Origin: Dryomyza anilis
Lineage: Eukaryota; Arthropoda; Insecta; Diptera; Dryomyzidae
Reading direction: 5' to 3'
Assembly (NCBI GenBank): GCA_951804985.1
Contig: OX638131.1
Coordinates: forward strand, 42,507,121 to 42,571,120
Length of the DNA stretch: 64,000 nucleotides
The notes beneath the pieces were generated by a model, which was not told the origin of the DNA, ran no database searches, and saw nothing but the letters and a program-made list of their open reading frames with translations. This document shows, piece after piece, positions 1-10,173 of this stretch; positions within the stretch are counted from its first letter, which is position 1, and every line of letters begins with the position of its first letter. Position numbers and translations under genes: made by a program.

Positions 1-180
1 TCAATACAGCAAATTAATTAGTCAGCGCAGTTTCAGGAATTATATTTGATAAAACTGCGCCGACTAAACTATTTGCCGCATTGACATACAAGCGAACGCA
101 ATTGTTTATATAACGAAGAATAGCAAATACATGAATGCAATTAATATCGGTCGCTATATTTACGTCGATTATTTTTTCTG
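1..180 (+). mobile_element. Right part of a TA-target MITE, cut by the window edge
   Basis: The sequence related to TGCAATTAATATCGGTCGCT, followed by a TTTACGTCGATTATTTTTTCTG terminus against TA (181-182), matches the right arm of the complete MITE at 27619-27916. The first 90 bases pair with themselves (AGTCAGCGCAGTTT against AAACTGCGCCGACT). The left end lies outside the window. Confidence 0.6.
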
Positions 181-195
181 TATAGAAGATAATTT

Positions 196-1028
196 TTATA
201 TTTACCACAATAATGCCAAAATCATATTTTTCTCAGCGTGTGAATATATTATACACATATAGGTACATTAAATGCAAACGTCTAACTTTAATGCTAGGCG
301 AGTTACTTTAATTGAGATAAATGGAGCCTGCAAAAGTTCTATCGCTAATGTGGTTGTTTGCTGAGGCTGCCTGAGAGCTCGTGGCGTTGTAATAAATTAA
401 TATATATATGCTTAATTTGTAATTGAATGTAAAAAGTTATGCTTGGCAAATATACGAATTGTACTAATGACGTTGAAAGCGCAAAGTTGTTAAGTCTTTT
501 TAACAAGAGCTTAGAGCAGTTTGAAAGGGGTTTAAAACATTTTAAACCACTCAAAAATTTAAATAAATAAAAATTAAACAAAAAGCTGGTTTTAACAAAA
601 GCTTAAGAAGTTTTGAAGACACTTTAGAATTTCAAGAAGAGTCAACTAATTAAAAATTGAACCCTTTAATGCTGCAAAATCCAAATATTGTTAAAGTCTG
701 CATTTAAAGCTTTTTTAAGTATCAATTTAAAAAGTAAAGAAATTACAAACAGGAAGTGAAGACTGAAATTAGGGTGTCAGTGTAATAAGCAGGGTTCAGT
801 AAGAGCTTAGGGGTTTGAAATGATTTTATGTACTGACATTTTAAAATGGTTCTCTTTAGAGTATGTGGACTTACTATAAATAACATGAACAGTTAATGCT
901 GCAATGAGGCGAAATCAATGCAGATAGTAAAAAGAAGTAAATTTAAATAACAAGCTAAATATTTCTACGCAAGGATATATAATAAAAGAGTTTTTAAACC
1001 ATGGATTGAAACCTAAACGAAAAGAGCA
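196..1028. other. Single-copy left flank of the duplication, no gene seen
   Basis: AT-rich DNA without a convincing gene. A degenerate motif, TTAACAAGAGCTTAGAGCAG and variants, appears near 500, 590 and 795. The region ends where the duplicated block begins. Confidence 0.5.
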
Positions 1029-2057
1029 TTTCGGGGTTTTACCGAGATATAATTTAGATTATCGCTTCCAAGAGACGGGTTTAGTTTTTGTTCTAAGGTT
1101 ATTTTTTATCCATATATTCAATGACTTCGACCAAATCCCGATTAATTTACTCACATCAGTATTAAAAATAATAAAAAAAGAAAAATAAATAAATGTATAT
1201 TTTTGACTAAAAAAAATGTATATCGTCGTAGTAGAACGAAAAGTCACCAAATACATTTTTATGAAAAACTTAAATTTTGAGTTTGTTGATTAATATTATA
1301 AAAAGTAATTGATACATTTTTAATCAATTGATAGATTTACCTTTTCTTTATCATGTGGTAAAAATTTGATATCATCGATTAAATTCCAAATATTCATTTA
1401 AATTGTTTCAAAACTGGTATAACCTCAAGAAGAAAACGGTGAAGTCAGTCTCCAACGTCAGTCTCCAACGTCAGTCTCGAAACGGAGTTCAAACCGATTG
1501 TTTTCAAAATGCCTAAAATTTCAGCATACAAACGGATACGTTATCGTTTGAGTACCTGGTTCAATGAATAGTTGCTCAATGTTCCGTTGAGGTTGAGTAA
1601 CGACGGAATTGTGATTGTGTGGTATATGGGTTTTGGATATAATTTTATTTCTGATTTCGGTTTTAACGAATGGCTTTTGAAATACTTTGAAGGTTTTCAG
1701 TGGTCATTATTGTTAAAAAATAAAAATAAGAATCAATTTTATGGAGATATGAACAACAGCATAATAGCAGTGAAACACATCTGGTATTCATATCATAGTA
1801 TTTGAAATACTAGATGTGTGTCTCACAATATTATAATATTTTTGTAGTATTCGTTGATTTCATTGTGGAATTTATCTGATACAAGTACTACGAAACTATT
1901 CGTAGTATTTTTGAAGTTTTCGTTTTAACACATCCAAATTTCAAAAGTTGTCGGAAAGCTTTTTGTCAAAAGAAGATTATTGTACTGAAATATCATAACA
2001 CATTCCAAAAATTAAAAAAATATGTAATATTGTATTTTAAAAATTTTATTGAAAAAC
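1029..2057. other. AT-rich left end of duplication copy 1, no gene seen
   Basis: No coding region is supported. It holds a 13-bp tandem (unit CGTCAGTCTCCAA, nearly three units, 1444-1478) and a small palindrome at about 1776-1819 (ACACATCTGGTATT against AATACTAGATGTGT). The counterpart is 38850-39878. Confidence 0.5.
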
Positions 2058-2713
2058 GAGTTGGGAAAGTTAGGTCACATGGGTAAGTTCGGTCACATGG
2101 GGCGGATTTTTATAGTCGGTCGGGCCCGACTATGGAATACCCTACACCTTTGGTGGGGATATTAATGTGGGATATTTAATTGCATACCTTAATTTTAAAG
2201 TTTTTAATTATGCTGAACCTCCCCACCCTCAGAATATTATTCACAAATGTATATAAAAGTATAAAAAAACTAAAAAAAAAGAATTTGAAAAATATCATTG
2301 GGCGGACTACGCCTATATTTAAAATTTTGAAAGGCTAGTATTTCATAGATTTGATTTTAATAATTTACGGATCAAATTTCCACTATGAAAACCCGGGAAA
2401 TAATGAAAAAAAAGTGGGCGGATCACGCCTATTTTTGGACCACATATTTATAGGTGAATGCTAATAATACCTTTTAAATTTTATAACTATACCTTGAATA
2501 CTTTTCGAGTTATCAGTTCCGAAAGAGTTACATATAAGTGAGTTGTATGGGAGGTGGGCGTGTCCGTTGACCGATTTGGCTCATTTTCAAACTCAGTTCC
2601 TAATTTTGGCTAAAATATATTCAGGCGAATTTCATCGCATTCTGATCAGTATTTCTCAAGTTATTCTGTATTCGGACAGCAAGACAGCAAAACAGCAAAA
2701 CAGCAAGACAGCA

Positions 2714-2761
<48 letters not shown>

Positions 2762-2900
2762 GGACATGGCTAAACGGACTCGGGTAGTGATGCTGATCAA
2801 GAATATATATACTTTTTCATACCGGACACGCCTCTTAAGGGGCGTTACAATGTATGCACAAAGTTAATATACCCTGTACCTCATAGGTGTAGGGTATAAT
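2058..2900 (-). mobile_element. DINE-1-like non-autonomous Helentron, subfamily B
   Basis: Printed on the plus strand in antisense. It begins GAGTTGGGAAAGTTAGGTCA, then a hairpin TATAGTCGG / CCGACTAT, the subterminal repeat ATACCCTACACC, internal copies of GGGCGGAYYACGCC, a CAGA tract (GTCY on the sense strand), the stretch TGATCAAGAATATATATACT, and the opposite subterminal repeat GGTGTAGGGTATAAT. Subterminal inverted repeats, a GTCY microsatellite and a 3' hairpin are the known layout of DINE-1/HINE elements. There is no coding capacity. Confidence 0.85.
2715..2764. repeat. (CAGA)n microsatellite inside the DINE-1-like element
   Basis: About ten CAGA units sit between CGGA-type variants. 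Copy 2 has one more unit (40542-40585), the clearest length difference between the two duplication copies in this tract. Confidence 0.95.
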
Positions 2901-2904
2901 AAAT

Positions 2905-3242
2905 ATGAGTCATTCCACATCAAATCAACCGAAAAAATTCAAATTATGGCAGCACCATCTCAGAATTTAATGAAATTTGGAAGTGTGGTGAAACAACATA
3001 AAATTAATAAATTGTCCAAATTTTAGCTTCCCAGATGGTGTAGTTTCAGAGATTTGGTGGTTTAAAATTAGAAAAAACTGTATAAAAATCACAAAGGTCG
3101 TGCTAATCAATTAAACGTAACATAAGCTGTAGTCAACAAAAATAAAATACAAAGTTCTGATTTTAATGATAATAAAATTTCCAAAAAGATGTCTTTCAAT
3201 TTCTATACCACGTTGATTTAATAGTGACAGTTTTAAACAAAG
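2905..3242. repeat. Dispersed repeat with a CATTCCACATCAAATCAACC start
   Basis: The opening resembles CATTCCACACCAAATCGACC at about 16121, next to the foldback element. The rest is AT-rich and not recognisable. A SINE interrupts it at 3252. Confidence 0.4.
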
Positions 3243-3251
3243 TATATTTCA

Positions 3252-3551
3252 GAGGCGGTAGCTCAGTGGTTATTGCGTTGCGAGCCGAAAGGTCCCCGGT
3301 TCAAGCCTGGGGCTAACAACATCTTTTCATAGAAACATTTTTCTGTACCGCGCTACCTCTCGTCAGTAAATGGCAAACCTACGAGAGTAAAACCATTACC
3401 TATGAAAAGCTCTCACCCGCCGTTCGGATTCGGCAATAAACTGTAGGTCCCACCACTTTGAGTACAAATATAACACGCACAGCTCAAAATGGAGAGAGAG
3501 CTCGGCCGAAGTTCTTATAGGACTGTAGTGCCAAAGTATTATTATTATTAT
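3252..3551 (+). mobile_element. tRNA-derived SINE with (ATT)n tail and 9-bp target duplication
   Basis: Internal RNA polymerase III promoter parts are visible: box A TAGCTCAGTGGTTA (3259-3272) and box B GGTTCAAGCC (3299-3308). A unique body of about 220 bp and an ATT-repeat tail follow. TATATTTCA flanks both sides (3243-3251 and 3552-3560), which marks target-primed insertion. The head is tRNA-like, but the 3' half continues into SINE body, so it is not a working tRNA gene. Related partial copies lie on the minus strand at 17214-17404 and 25480-25756. Confidence 0.9.
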
Positions 3552-3560
3552 TATATTTCA

Positions 3561-4555
3561 AAAGGACATATCTCAAAAATCAACCTTTTAAAATTTTTAA
3601 AATTAATATATGTTCAAGGTTGACTCTTTATATATTTTTTAAAATTTTACTAGAGTGGTAAAATCACGAGTTCAGAAGTTATGTATCAAAATGTTGTAGA
3701 AGGGTCAAAAGTATGCGCATTTTATAGAAATATATTTCCTCAGAATTCACTGCAAATTTCATGTAATTTGATTGAGTGGTTCCTCAGAAATCGGGTTTTC
3801 AATTTTGATTTTCAAAAAATTTCTTTAAATGGCTATAACTCCTAAACGGAGCATCCTAGAGGGTCGAAAATATTCGCGTTTTATAAAAAAATAGTAAAAC
3901 CATCCAGCTAGCTGAAAATTTATTTCTACATATAAAGGAAAAACATAGTTAATATGATTTTTTTTTATATATTTTAATTTTTTTATGTTTTCCACAAAAA
4001 CTCCATCTATAGTTTAAGAAATATGAGTCTTCAAAGAGATCACAAACATTGCATTATATATAAAATATATGAAAATACATATTGAAACATAACTAAAATA
4101 ACTTTGCATATCCTATTAAATCCTCAAAATTGTATTTAGTCTTTTACAAAATACATCTAGTGAAATACTATCATTCGCATTGGAAACTTTTTTTTATTTT
4201 ATTTTAAAATGTTTAGGGTTTCATACTATAACTAAGACAAAAGCATTATTCAAAGTTTATACTGACACAAATTACCACAATGCGTAAAAAATGTGGCATT
4301 TCACAAATTTGTGAATTTTTTGTAAATTTGGTCTAAGGACTACAAGTATAAAACGTATTTCCCTATCAATGTTGTAAACAAATCTCCTCCATATTATCTT
4401 TATTTTGATAAATTACATGCAAAAAAATCCAAGAAAATTCTTTGCACATCGATATTTTCATATTTTGTAAAAAAATCAACAAAAAAATAGACCGATTAAT
4501 TTTGAATTTATATAAATTTGTTCAAAATAAGCCTTTTTGTTCACTGTGAATTTCA
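3561..4555. other. AT-rich region holding one arm of an inverted repeat
   Basis: The part at about 3690-3900 (TAGAAATATATTTCCTCAGA, then AATCGGGTTTTCAATTTTGA, then CTCCTAAACGGAGC) is the inverted counterpart of 5717-6000. The rest is low-complexity AT. No gene is seen. Confidence 0.6.
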
Positions 4556-4990
4556 TTGGATTAATTTCAAAAAATTAGATTTATAATAGAATAAAAAAAT
4601 CACGCGACACGATTTAAAAAAATAATTTTTCATTGAATTTTTATATATTTTTATATTTGAATCACAGTTCTGTTTTCGCACAAGTTTAAATTGTTTTTAA
4701 TTTATTTTTATGTAAACATTTATGTATTTTTACAATCTGTAAAAACACCTATAATAAGTTTTAAAATAGACTTTATCAAGGTTTGGTTTTTTTAAACATT
4801 TTTATTAATTTAGTTAAAATTGTCGTAATCGCAGTTGGTTATATTTATTGATGACGAAAACTGTTGTTTTTTTTCATTTCATCTAATAATTTTTTAATAT
4901 ATTTTCTGATCGCAATAATTGAAACTCTTTTTCGCATAGAGTTAAATATTAATGTTTGCAACTCTCTGTTTGCTGTTTAAAACCAACAAC
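4556..4990 (+). repeat. Dispersed repeat R1, first copy
   Basis: It shares ordered blocks with 22868-23290, including TATATTTGAATCACAGTTCT, TTGTCGTAATCGCAGTTGGT and GCAATAATTGAAACTCTTTT. The common end, ACACGTTTTGTTTTATTAAT, lies at about 5692 here because a DINE-1-like element is inserted just before it, and at about 23416 in the other copy. No coding capacity is seen. Confidence 0.65.
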
Positions 4991-4999
4991 AACAACAAA

Positions 5000-5690
5000 C
5001 CAGTTGGGAAGATTAGACCACATGGAACATTTTATAGTAGGTGTTATTACGATAGTTAGGATTATCAAAATTATATTCGGTCTAAGCCGACTATAAATAT
5101 CCTACACATATGTGTGGTTACCATTCAAAGTGATATATAGGTCACCAGGGTATACGAATCCTGAAAATAACTACAAACATTCAATCGCTGAAGAATTTCC
5201 ATTCATATTTACAAATGGGTAGATTTTTCGAATTTCGATTTTTTTTTTTTTGAAACCACAGTTTCGCCGAAAACCATTATTTTCATGTATTTGAGCATGA
5301 GTCAATATATATTTGAGCAAAAAAGTTTACCTAAGCACGTATACAGTAAAATTGATCTGTAGATATAAATTTTATATGAGGTATTTGAACATAAGTGTTC
5401 TGTTCTCAGGTCACAATAGACCAATCATACCAATTTTCTTGTTTCTAGATATATATAAGTAATCTAAATCTAAAGTTTCATTGCTCTAGCTCTTCTATTC
5501 GTGATTTCAACAGACAGACAGAGGGATAGACAGACGGACAGGCAGACAGACGGACATCGCTAAATCGATTCAGGAGGTCATGCTGATCAAGAATATATAT
5601 ACTTTTCCATACCGGAGATACTTCCTTATGGGTGTTACGAACGGCGTACCAAACTGAATATACCCTTTCACTCTTAGTGTAGGGTATAAA
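5000..5690 (-). mobile_element. DINE-1-like non-autonomous Helentron, subfamily A
   Basis: It starts CCAGTTGGGAAGATTAGACC, carries a TCGGTCTAAGCCGA hairpin, then CCTACACATATGTGTGG, a degraded CAGA tract, TGATCAAGAATATATATACT, and ends CTTAGTGTAGGGTATAAA. The sense strand is minus. It is nested in repeat R1. Confidence 0.88.
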
Positions 5691-5716
5691 AACACGTTTT
5701 GTTTTATTAATATAGA

Positions 5717-6000
5717 TTTGCAGTGAATTCTGAGGAAATATATTTCTATAAAATTCGCCTACTTTCGACCCTCTACGACGCTCCGTTTAGGAGTTATCCA
5801 TTTAGAGACATTTTTTAAAAATCGAAATTCAAAACCCGATTTCTGAGGAACCGCTCAATCGAATTATATGAAATTTGCAGTGAATTCTGAGGAAATATAT
5901 TTCTATAAAATGCGCCCTCTACGACGCCTCGTTTAGGATTTATAGCCATTTAAAGAAAATTCAAAATCCGATTTCTGAGGACCCGCTCAATTGAATTAAT
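5717..6000. repeat. Tandem pair (about 155 bp) inverted relative to 3690-3900
   Basis: The motif TTTGCAGTGAATTCTGAGGA occurs at 5717 and again at 5872, each followed by a similar block ending in GATTTCTGAGGA. Both units are inverted copies of the arm at 3690-3900, so the interval 3690-6000 is bracketed by inverted repeats. Confidence 0.75.
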
Positions 6001-6510
6001 TAATTATAATTATTTGTTTACAAAAAGTATTGGACCTTTCAGGAATCCCCTACATCCTAGCCATTATGCTGCTTTCATGTTTTTGGAAGCTGAAGTCCAC
6101 TTAATCTTAAATTCACTTTTGTCCTTTGATTCACTTCTCGTCTCCTTGAGTTTCCGCTTAATTAGAGCCAAATAACGTACCATTGGTCATAGTTTTAAGC
6201 AGTTCGACAGTTTATTATTGAGGGTCTACCTCTGCTTCGTTTCATTCCATAGTGACATAATGCCAGATCAGGCCAAATGAAGTTACATATATAATGCTAC
6301 ATTACAAATGGGGCGAACCTCTTTTGCAAGCATTCAGCAATATAAATATCCATGTTGATTGACGTAAATTTACATAGACTTTTTTGACTACAGCTGCATA
6401 TCGCCTGTTGCACGAATAGTTTTTATGGAATCGGATTTTTTTCAGTTCTGTACTGTTCGTGTATAATTCCACGCTATTACAATAAAGAATTCCTGCAACT
6501 TTTTCTTCTA
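6001..6510. other. No gene seen
   Basis: Ordinary AT-rich sequence up to the TA target site (6509-6510) of the next element. Confidence 0.4.
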
Positions 6511-6850
6511 CACTCAAAATAAAATCTGCAGAAATTACACGAAATCGTTCGTGTATTTTACAAAAATATTCGTGAAATTTATCCACAAATTATTTCGAAA
6601 AATACACGAAAGAACTTTCGTAAAATTATGATAAAATTACGAATATTAATTATTTATTTTACGAAACTATTCGTAGATTTTATCTACGAAAGCCATTCGT
6701 ACATAATACGAAAGATTCGTTATTTGTTGAATATTTTTGTACCTTTTTACGAATAAATTTGTACATTTTACGAACGTATTCGCATTTTGATGATAGCATT
6801 CGTACATTTATGCAACATATGAAACATTTTACGAATCTTTCGTAAAATAC

Positions 6851-7500
6851 ATGGCGGTCCTCTCCGAAAAATGGAATAATTGTTTTCACCTTTTCGGGGA
6901 GAGTAAGGTTGTTGCTCTTGATATTTCCAAGGCTTTTTATCGAGTGTGGCATGCAGCCCTCGTATCAAAACTAATTGCATATGGTGTCGGTAATTCTTTT
7001 ACTCGATGGATATCGAGTTTTTTCCAAGGTCGTTCAACACGAGTTGCGATGGATGGTGTTTTCTCAGAACAACATTCCATCAATTCTGGAGTCCCGCAGG
7101 GTTCCGTCCTATCCCCGTCCCTATTTCTAGTTTTTATCAATGACATTCTGTCATCGACCCAGAACCCAATCCATTCATTTGCAGATGACAGCAACATTTG
7201 TCATTCATATTCGTTCACCAAGCGCCCAAACTCTTTCGAGATTGAGAGTAAAAGGCGCACAATGAATGACACACTCAATAATGACCTGAAAACAATCTCC
7301 GAGTGGGGTCTTGCAAATAGAGTTGATTTTAATGCAAGCAAGACCCAATGTTGTCTGTTATCTCACAAAAGAATGGATTCACCCCTCCCTCCCCTCAATA
7401 TGGGTGCTGTGGATATTGAGCAGTCAGCTTCTCTTGACGTTCTGGGCATATCAATTCAATGTTACCTCCGTTGGAATGATCACATATTTGATGTGTCTAA
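6851..7500 (+). pseudogene. Non-LTR retrotransposon reverse transcriptase fragment
   Basis: About 216 codons stay open and show RT motifs: VALDISKAFYRVWH (residues 21-34, catalytic Asp24), SGVPQGSVLSP (79-89), the active-site box FADD (110-113) and a downstream LDVLGISIQ block. These fit the Jockey/CR1-type group of non-LTR RTs. The second conserved Asp of motif A (AFDRV in relatives) is Tyr30 here. Endonuclease, N-terminal RT and thumb/C-terminal parts are missing. The left edge joins TACGAA repeat DNA, and the right edge joins DINE sequence at about 7500, so the reading frame then runs into unrelated codons and stops near 7579. It is a fragment trapped in element A; activity is not expected. 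Confidence 0.88.
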
Positions 7501-7816
7501 AGATCACGCCCATTTTTGGACCACATATTTTAAGGTGAATTCTAACAATACGTTTTTAAACTTTATAACTATACCTTGAATACTTTTCGAGTTATTAGTT
7601 CCGAAAGAGTTATATAAAAGTGACTTGTATGGGAGGTGGGCGTGTCCGTTGACCGATTTGACTCATTTTCAAACTCAGTTCCTACTTTTGGCTAAAATAT
7701 ATTGATACGAAATTTCATCGCATTCTGATCAGTATTTCTCAAGTTATTCTGTAAGGGGCATTACAATATATGCACAAAGTTAATATACCCTGTACCTCAT
7801 AGGTGTAGGGTATAAT
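7501..7816 (-). mobile_element. Partial DINE-1-like element (subfamily B) without its microsatellite
   Basis: It matches the second half of 2058-2900 from GATCACGCC to GGTGTAGGGTATAAT. The block from the CAGA tract to CCTCTT is missing: TATTCTGTA joins directly to AGGGGCATTAC. Confidence 0.8.
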
Positions 7817-7935
7817 TAGAAATTACAAATGTTTCGTGTATTCTACGAATTATTCGTGTATTTTATTAAATTACTAAATTAAAAATTAAAAAAAAAAATA
7901 TTTCGTAAAATGTCCTTGAAATTATTTTGAGTGTA

Positions 7936-8847
7936 TTTTTTGTGACAATGATTTTTGTATCATTTCTATATGGAACTTCAGAACTGTGTACGATTTAGGG
8001 CAGCTTCCGTTTTTACTTGGTGGACAAATGATTCAGAGCAACTGCATTTTTCAGCTACTTATTTTCCCGAATCATTTGGATTTTGATGAAAACTATCGTA
8101 GACATAAACTCTCTGTGTATGTGTATGCATGATACACATCATACATACACATTTTATGCCAAATTCCAAGTAAAGGTTGTCATTAATATTTTTCAAAAAC
8201 CGGTAAATAGTTTGTCGGGACACTTTAGCAGGTTTGGCAATTAAGTGATTTCAGATATTTTTTAAAATCACATTTATTTTTCGAATTTAAGCTTGGTATC
8301 CAATTTTAGTGGAAATAAAATAATTTTTTAGGGTTCAACTTCAACGTAAGACGACAATATATTATATTTTATTTTAGGACCTAACAAAAGTAGGAAGTAA
8401 AAAACTATGTTTTCGTACGCACACGTTAAGTCCAACTAAAATACTATGAAATAATTTAATGAATTTATTGAAAAATATTATTAAAATTGAAGGACTTTAA
8501 CAAGCACTCAGGGTTTTTACTTAAAATATTTCAAATAATGTTAAAGTCACAATAAATAAACAAAACAATATTGAAATTAAAACTTTTAACACCTTGATGC
8601 TGTAATTACTGCAATTTAAATAGTAAAAAATGGCATTTAAATTTTCGATTGGAAACAAATGTGAAAAAGAGTCATCAAATCGTATAACGTTGCACTCAAA
8701 TAAAGGTTGATTTAACCTCAGAACAACTGTGAATTCGATTTTGCTGTTGTTGGTATTTTGTTGTAGTTATTTTGTTGTTGTTATTGTGTCATGAGCTTAT
8801 TTTTAAAATCCCGCATTTTTTCTGACTCTTTTTGCTTTTTCTGCTGC
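7936..8847. other. Spacer between the inverted elements A and B, no gene seen
   Basis: About 0.9 kb of AT-rich DNA. A short palindromic patch (ATGTGTATGCATGATACACAT) lies near 8122. No reading frame is convincing. Confidence 0.45.
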
Positions 8848-9110
8848 TACACTCAATATAATTTCTAGGACATTTTACGAAATATTTCTTCGTAATTTTT
8901 AATTTCGAAAAATACACGAATAATTCGTAGAATACACGAAACATTTGTAATTTTTTTTCCCAACTTGTTTTTTACGAACGATTCGTTTATATTACGAATC
9001 AATATTCGTAAAATTAAAACAACAATAAAATTACAAATGTTTCGTTTAAATTACGAAACTTTCGTTATTTTACTTTTTTTGTTATTTCGTAAATTTATTG
9101 ATTATCTTTG

Positions 9111-9436
9111 ATATTTTTACGAAACATTTGATATTTTACGAAATATTCGTAAAATAAGAATATATTTCGTTTTGATATTGATATTTTTACGAAACATTTG
9201 ATATTTTACGAAATATTCGTAAAATAAGAATATATTTCGTTTTTTTAACACATAATTCGTGTATTTTACGAAAGATTCGTAATTTTTTCAGTAACGACCT
9301 AACTGTTTCGTAAATTTATTGATTGTATTTTTCATTTTTACGAAATATTCGTAAAATAAGAATATATTTCGTTTTTTTACACATAATTCGTGTATTTTAC
9401 GAAAGATTCGTAATTTTTTTTCAGTAACGGCCTAAC
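9111..9436. repeat. Tandem repeats in the left arm of element B
   Basis: A 70-bp unit starting ATATTTTTACGAAACATTTG occurs at 9111 and 9181. A longer block ending in CAGTAACGACCTAAC, or CAGTAACGGCCTAAC, repeats with a period of about 131 bp and its last copy ends just before the start codon at 9446, so these repeats form the gene's upstream region. Confidence 0.85.
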
Positions 9437-9445
9437 AGTTTTTTT

Positions 9446-10173
9446 ATGCAACGACGACATTTTGCCAACGCAATTTTGCCAAAACAATCCAAGTTGTATT
9501 CGAATGCCCAAGACGAGAAATTGTTGCAGATGCTGACTGAACGTAAAGACGATTTAAATGATGGTATGTTTGTTACAAAATCTAATCGTTTTTAAAACTA
9601 ATTATAGTTTTTTGTTTTTGTTTTTATAGATGGAATATGTGCCGCTATATTTTATTTACATCAGTCAATATTGCCTGCATCGCGATTATCGCGCAAAAAC
9701 TATAAAGATGCAAATCAGAAAAAAAAAAATTATTCAAACCAAGAATCGCGTGAAGCCTTCATTTTTGTTTGCGATACAGAAGTGGAGTTCAAAGAACATT
9801 TTGACTGCAACGTTCGAAATGAATCCGCCATACCCCCATACATCACAATAGTAGGAGATATATTTAAGCCATCGGGGATTATGTACGATTTAGAAAACAT
9901 GCGATATAAATTGTACAGTTTACCGAAGACCTTGGATGTATGCTTTAAGGCGTACAATCTATACAATATAGAAAACCTAGAAGCTTGTGCACCAATGTGG
10001 CAGATCATAAATATTTTTTGGTATAAATTTCCTGATGACAATGAGCCGGTTAATCCAATAACTCATATGCTTCTTAAAGTAATACAAGGTAATTTTAAAA
10101 CATTTTTCTAGTTGTATGTACCTCCCTAATTTCTGATTTTCTATTTTTTTTTTCAGATTGTAATATGAACTAA
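9446..10173 (+). CDS. Three-exon gene for a 197-residue protein of unknown function, in element B
   Basis: Proposed exons are 9446-9563, 9630-10088 and 10157-10173. Donors are G|GTATGT and AAG|GTAATT; acceptors are TTTTATAG and TTTTTCAG; the introns are 66 and 68 bp, normal for flies. The frame stays open through both junctions (phase 1 each) and ends DCNMN-stop. The protein begins MQRRHFANAILPKQSK, has a basic stretch near residues 58-72, then FIFVCDTEVEFKEHF (83-97), PPYITIVGDIFKPSG (108-122), and LPKTLDVCFKAYNLYN (137-152) followed by MWQIINIFWYKF (162-173). The order Pro-x-Ile-x-Val-Gly, then Leu-Asp-x-x-Phe-Lys-Ala, then Met-Trp-x-Ile recalls uncharacterised proteins I associate with repeat-rich arthropod and fish genomes; this is recollection, not a search. 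There is no signal peptide and no clear catalytic motif. It may serve the element's mobility or be a captured host gene. Confidence 0.72.

Larger units (their letters stand above)
6511..7933 (-). mobile_element. TACGAA element A: TA-flanked mosaic with RT and DINE cargo
   Basis: The ends read TA|CACTCAAAATAAAATC (6511) and ATTATTTTGAGTG|TA (7933). The first 330 bp is the inverted match of the right end of element B (8850-10640), and the last 120 bp is the inverted match of the left end of B. A is therefore a minus-strand relative of B whose middle, including the gene, is replaced by an RT fragment and a DINE fragment. The left arm is packed with TACGAA / TTCGTA in both orientations. Confidence 0.8.

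Noticed and set aside
2543..2773. 76-codon frame rich in Arg-Gln-Thr-Asp repeats (and similar frames at 12364, 19866, 37886 and in copy 2)
   Set aside because: The frames are translations of the CAGA/GTCT tract inside DINE-1-like elements; the two copies at 2543 and 40364 even end differently because of one repeat unit.
3252..3325. tRNA gene
   Set aside because: Box A and box B are present, but the sequence runs on into a SINE body and tail with a target duplication.
6302..6980. Minus-strand frames of 70-94 codons
   Set aside because: They run through the TACGAA array or lie opposite the RT fragment; motif repeats explain them.
6937..7197. 86-codon minus-strand frame
   Set aside because: Antisense shadow of the reverse transcriptase fragment.
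9111..9436. CRISPR-like spaced repeats
   Set aside because: The repeats are adjacent tandem units of transposon sequence without unique spacers, in a eukaryotic setting.
9730..10041. 103-codon minus-strand frame
   Set aside because: Antisense shadow of exon 2 of the 197-residue gene.
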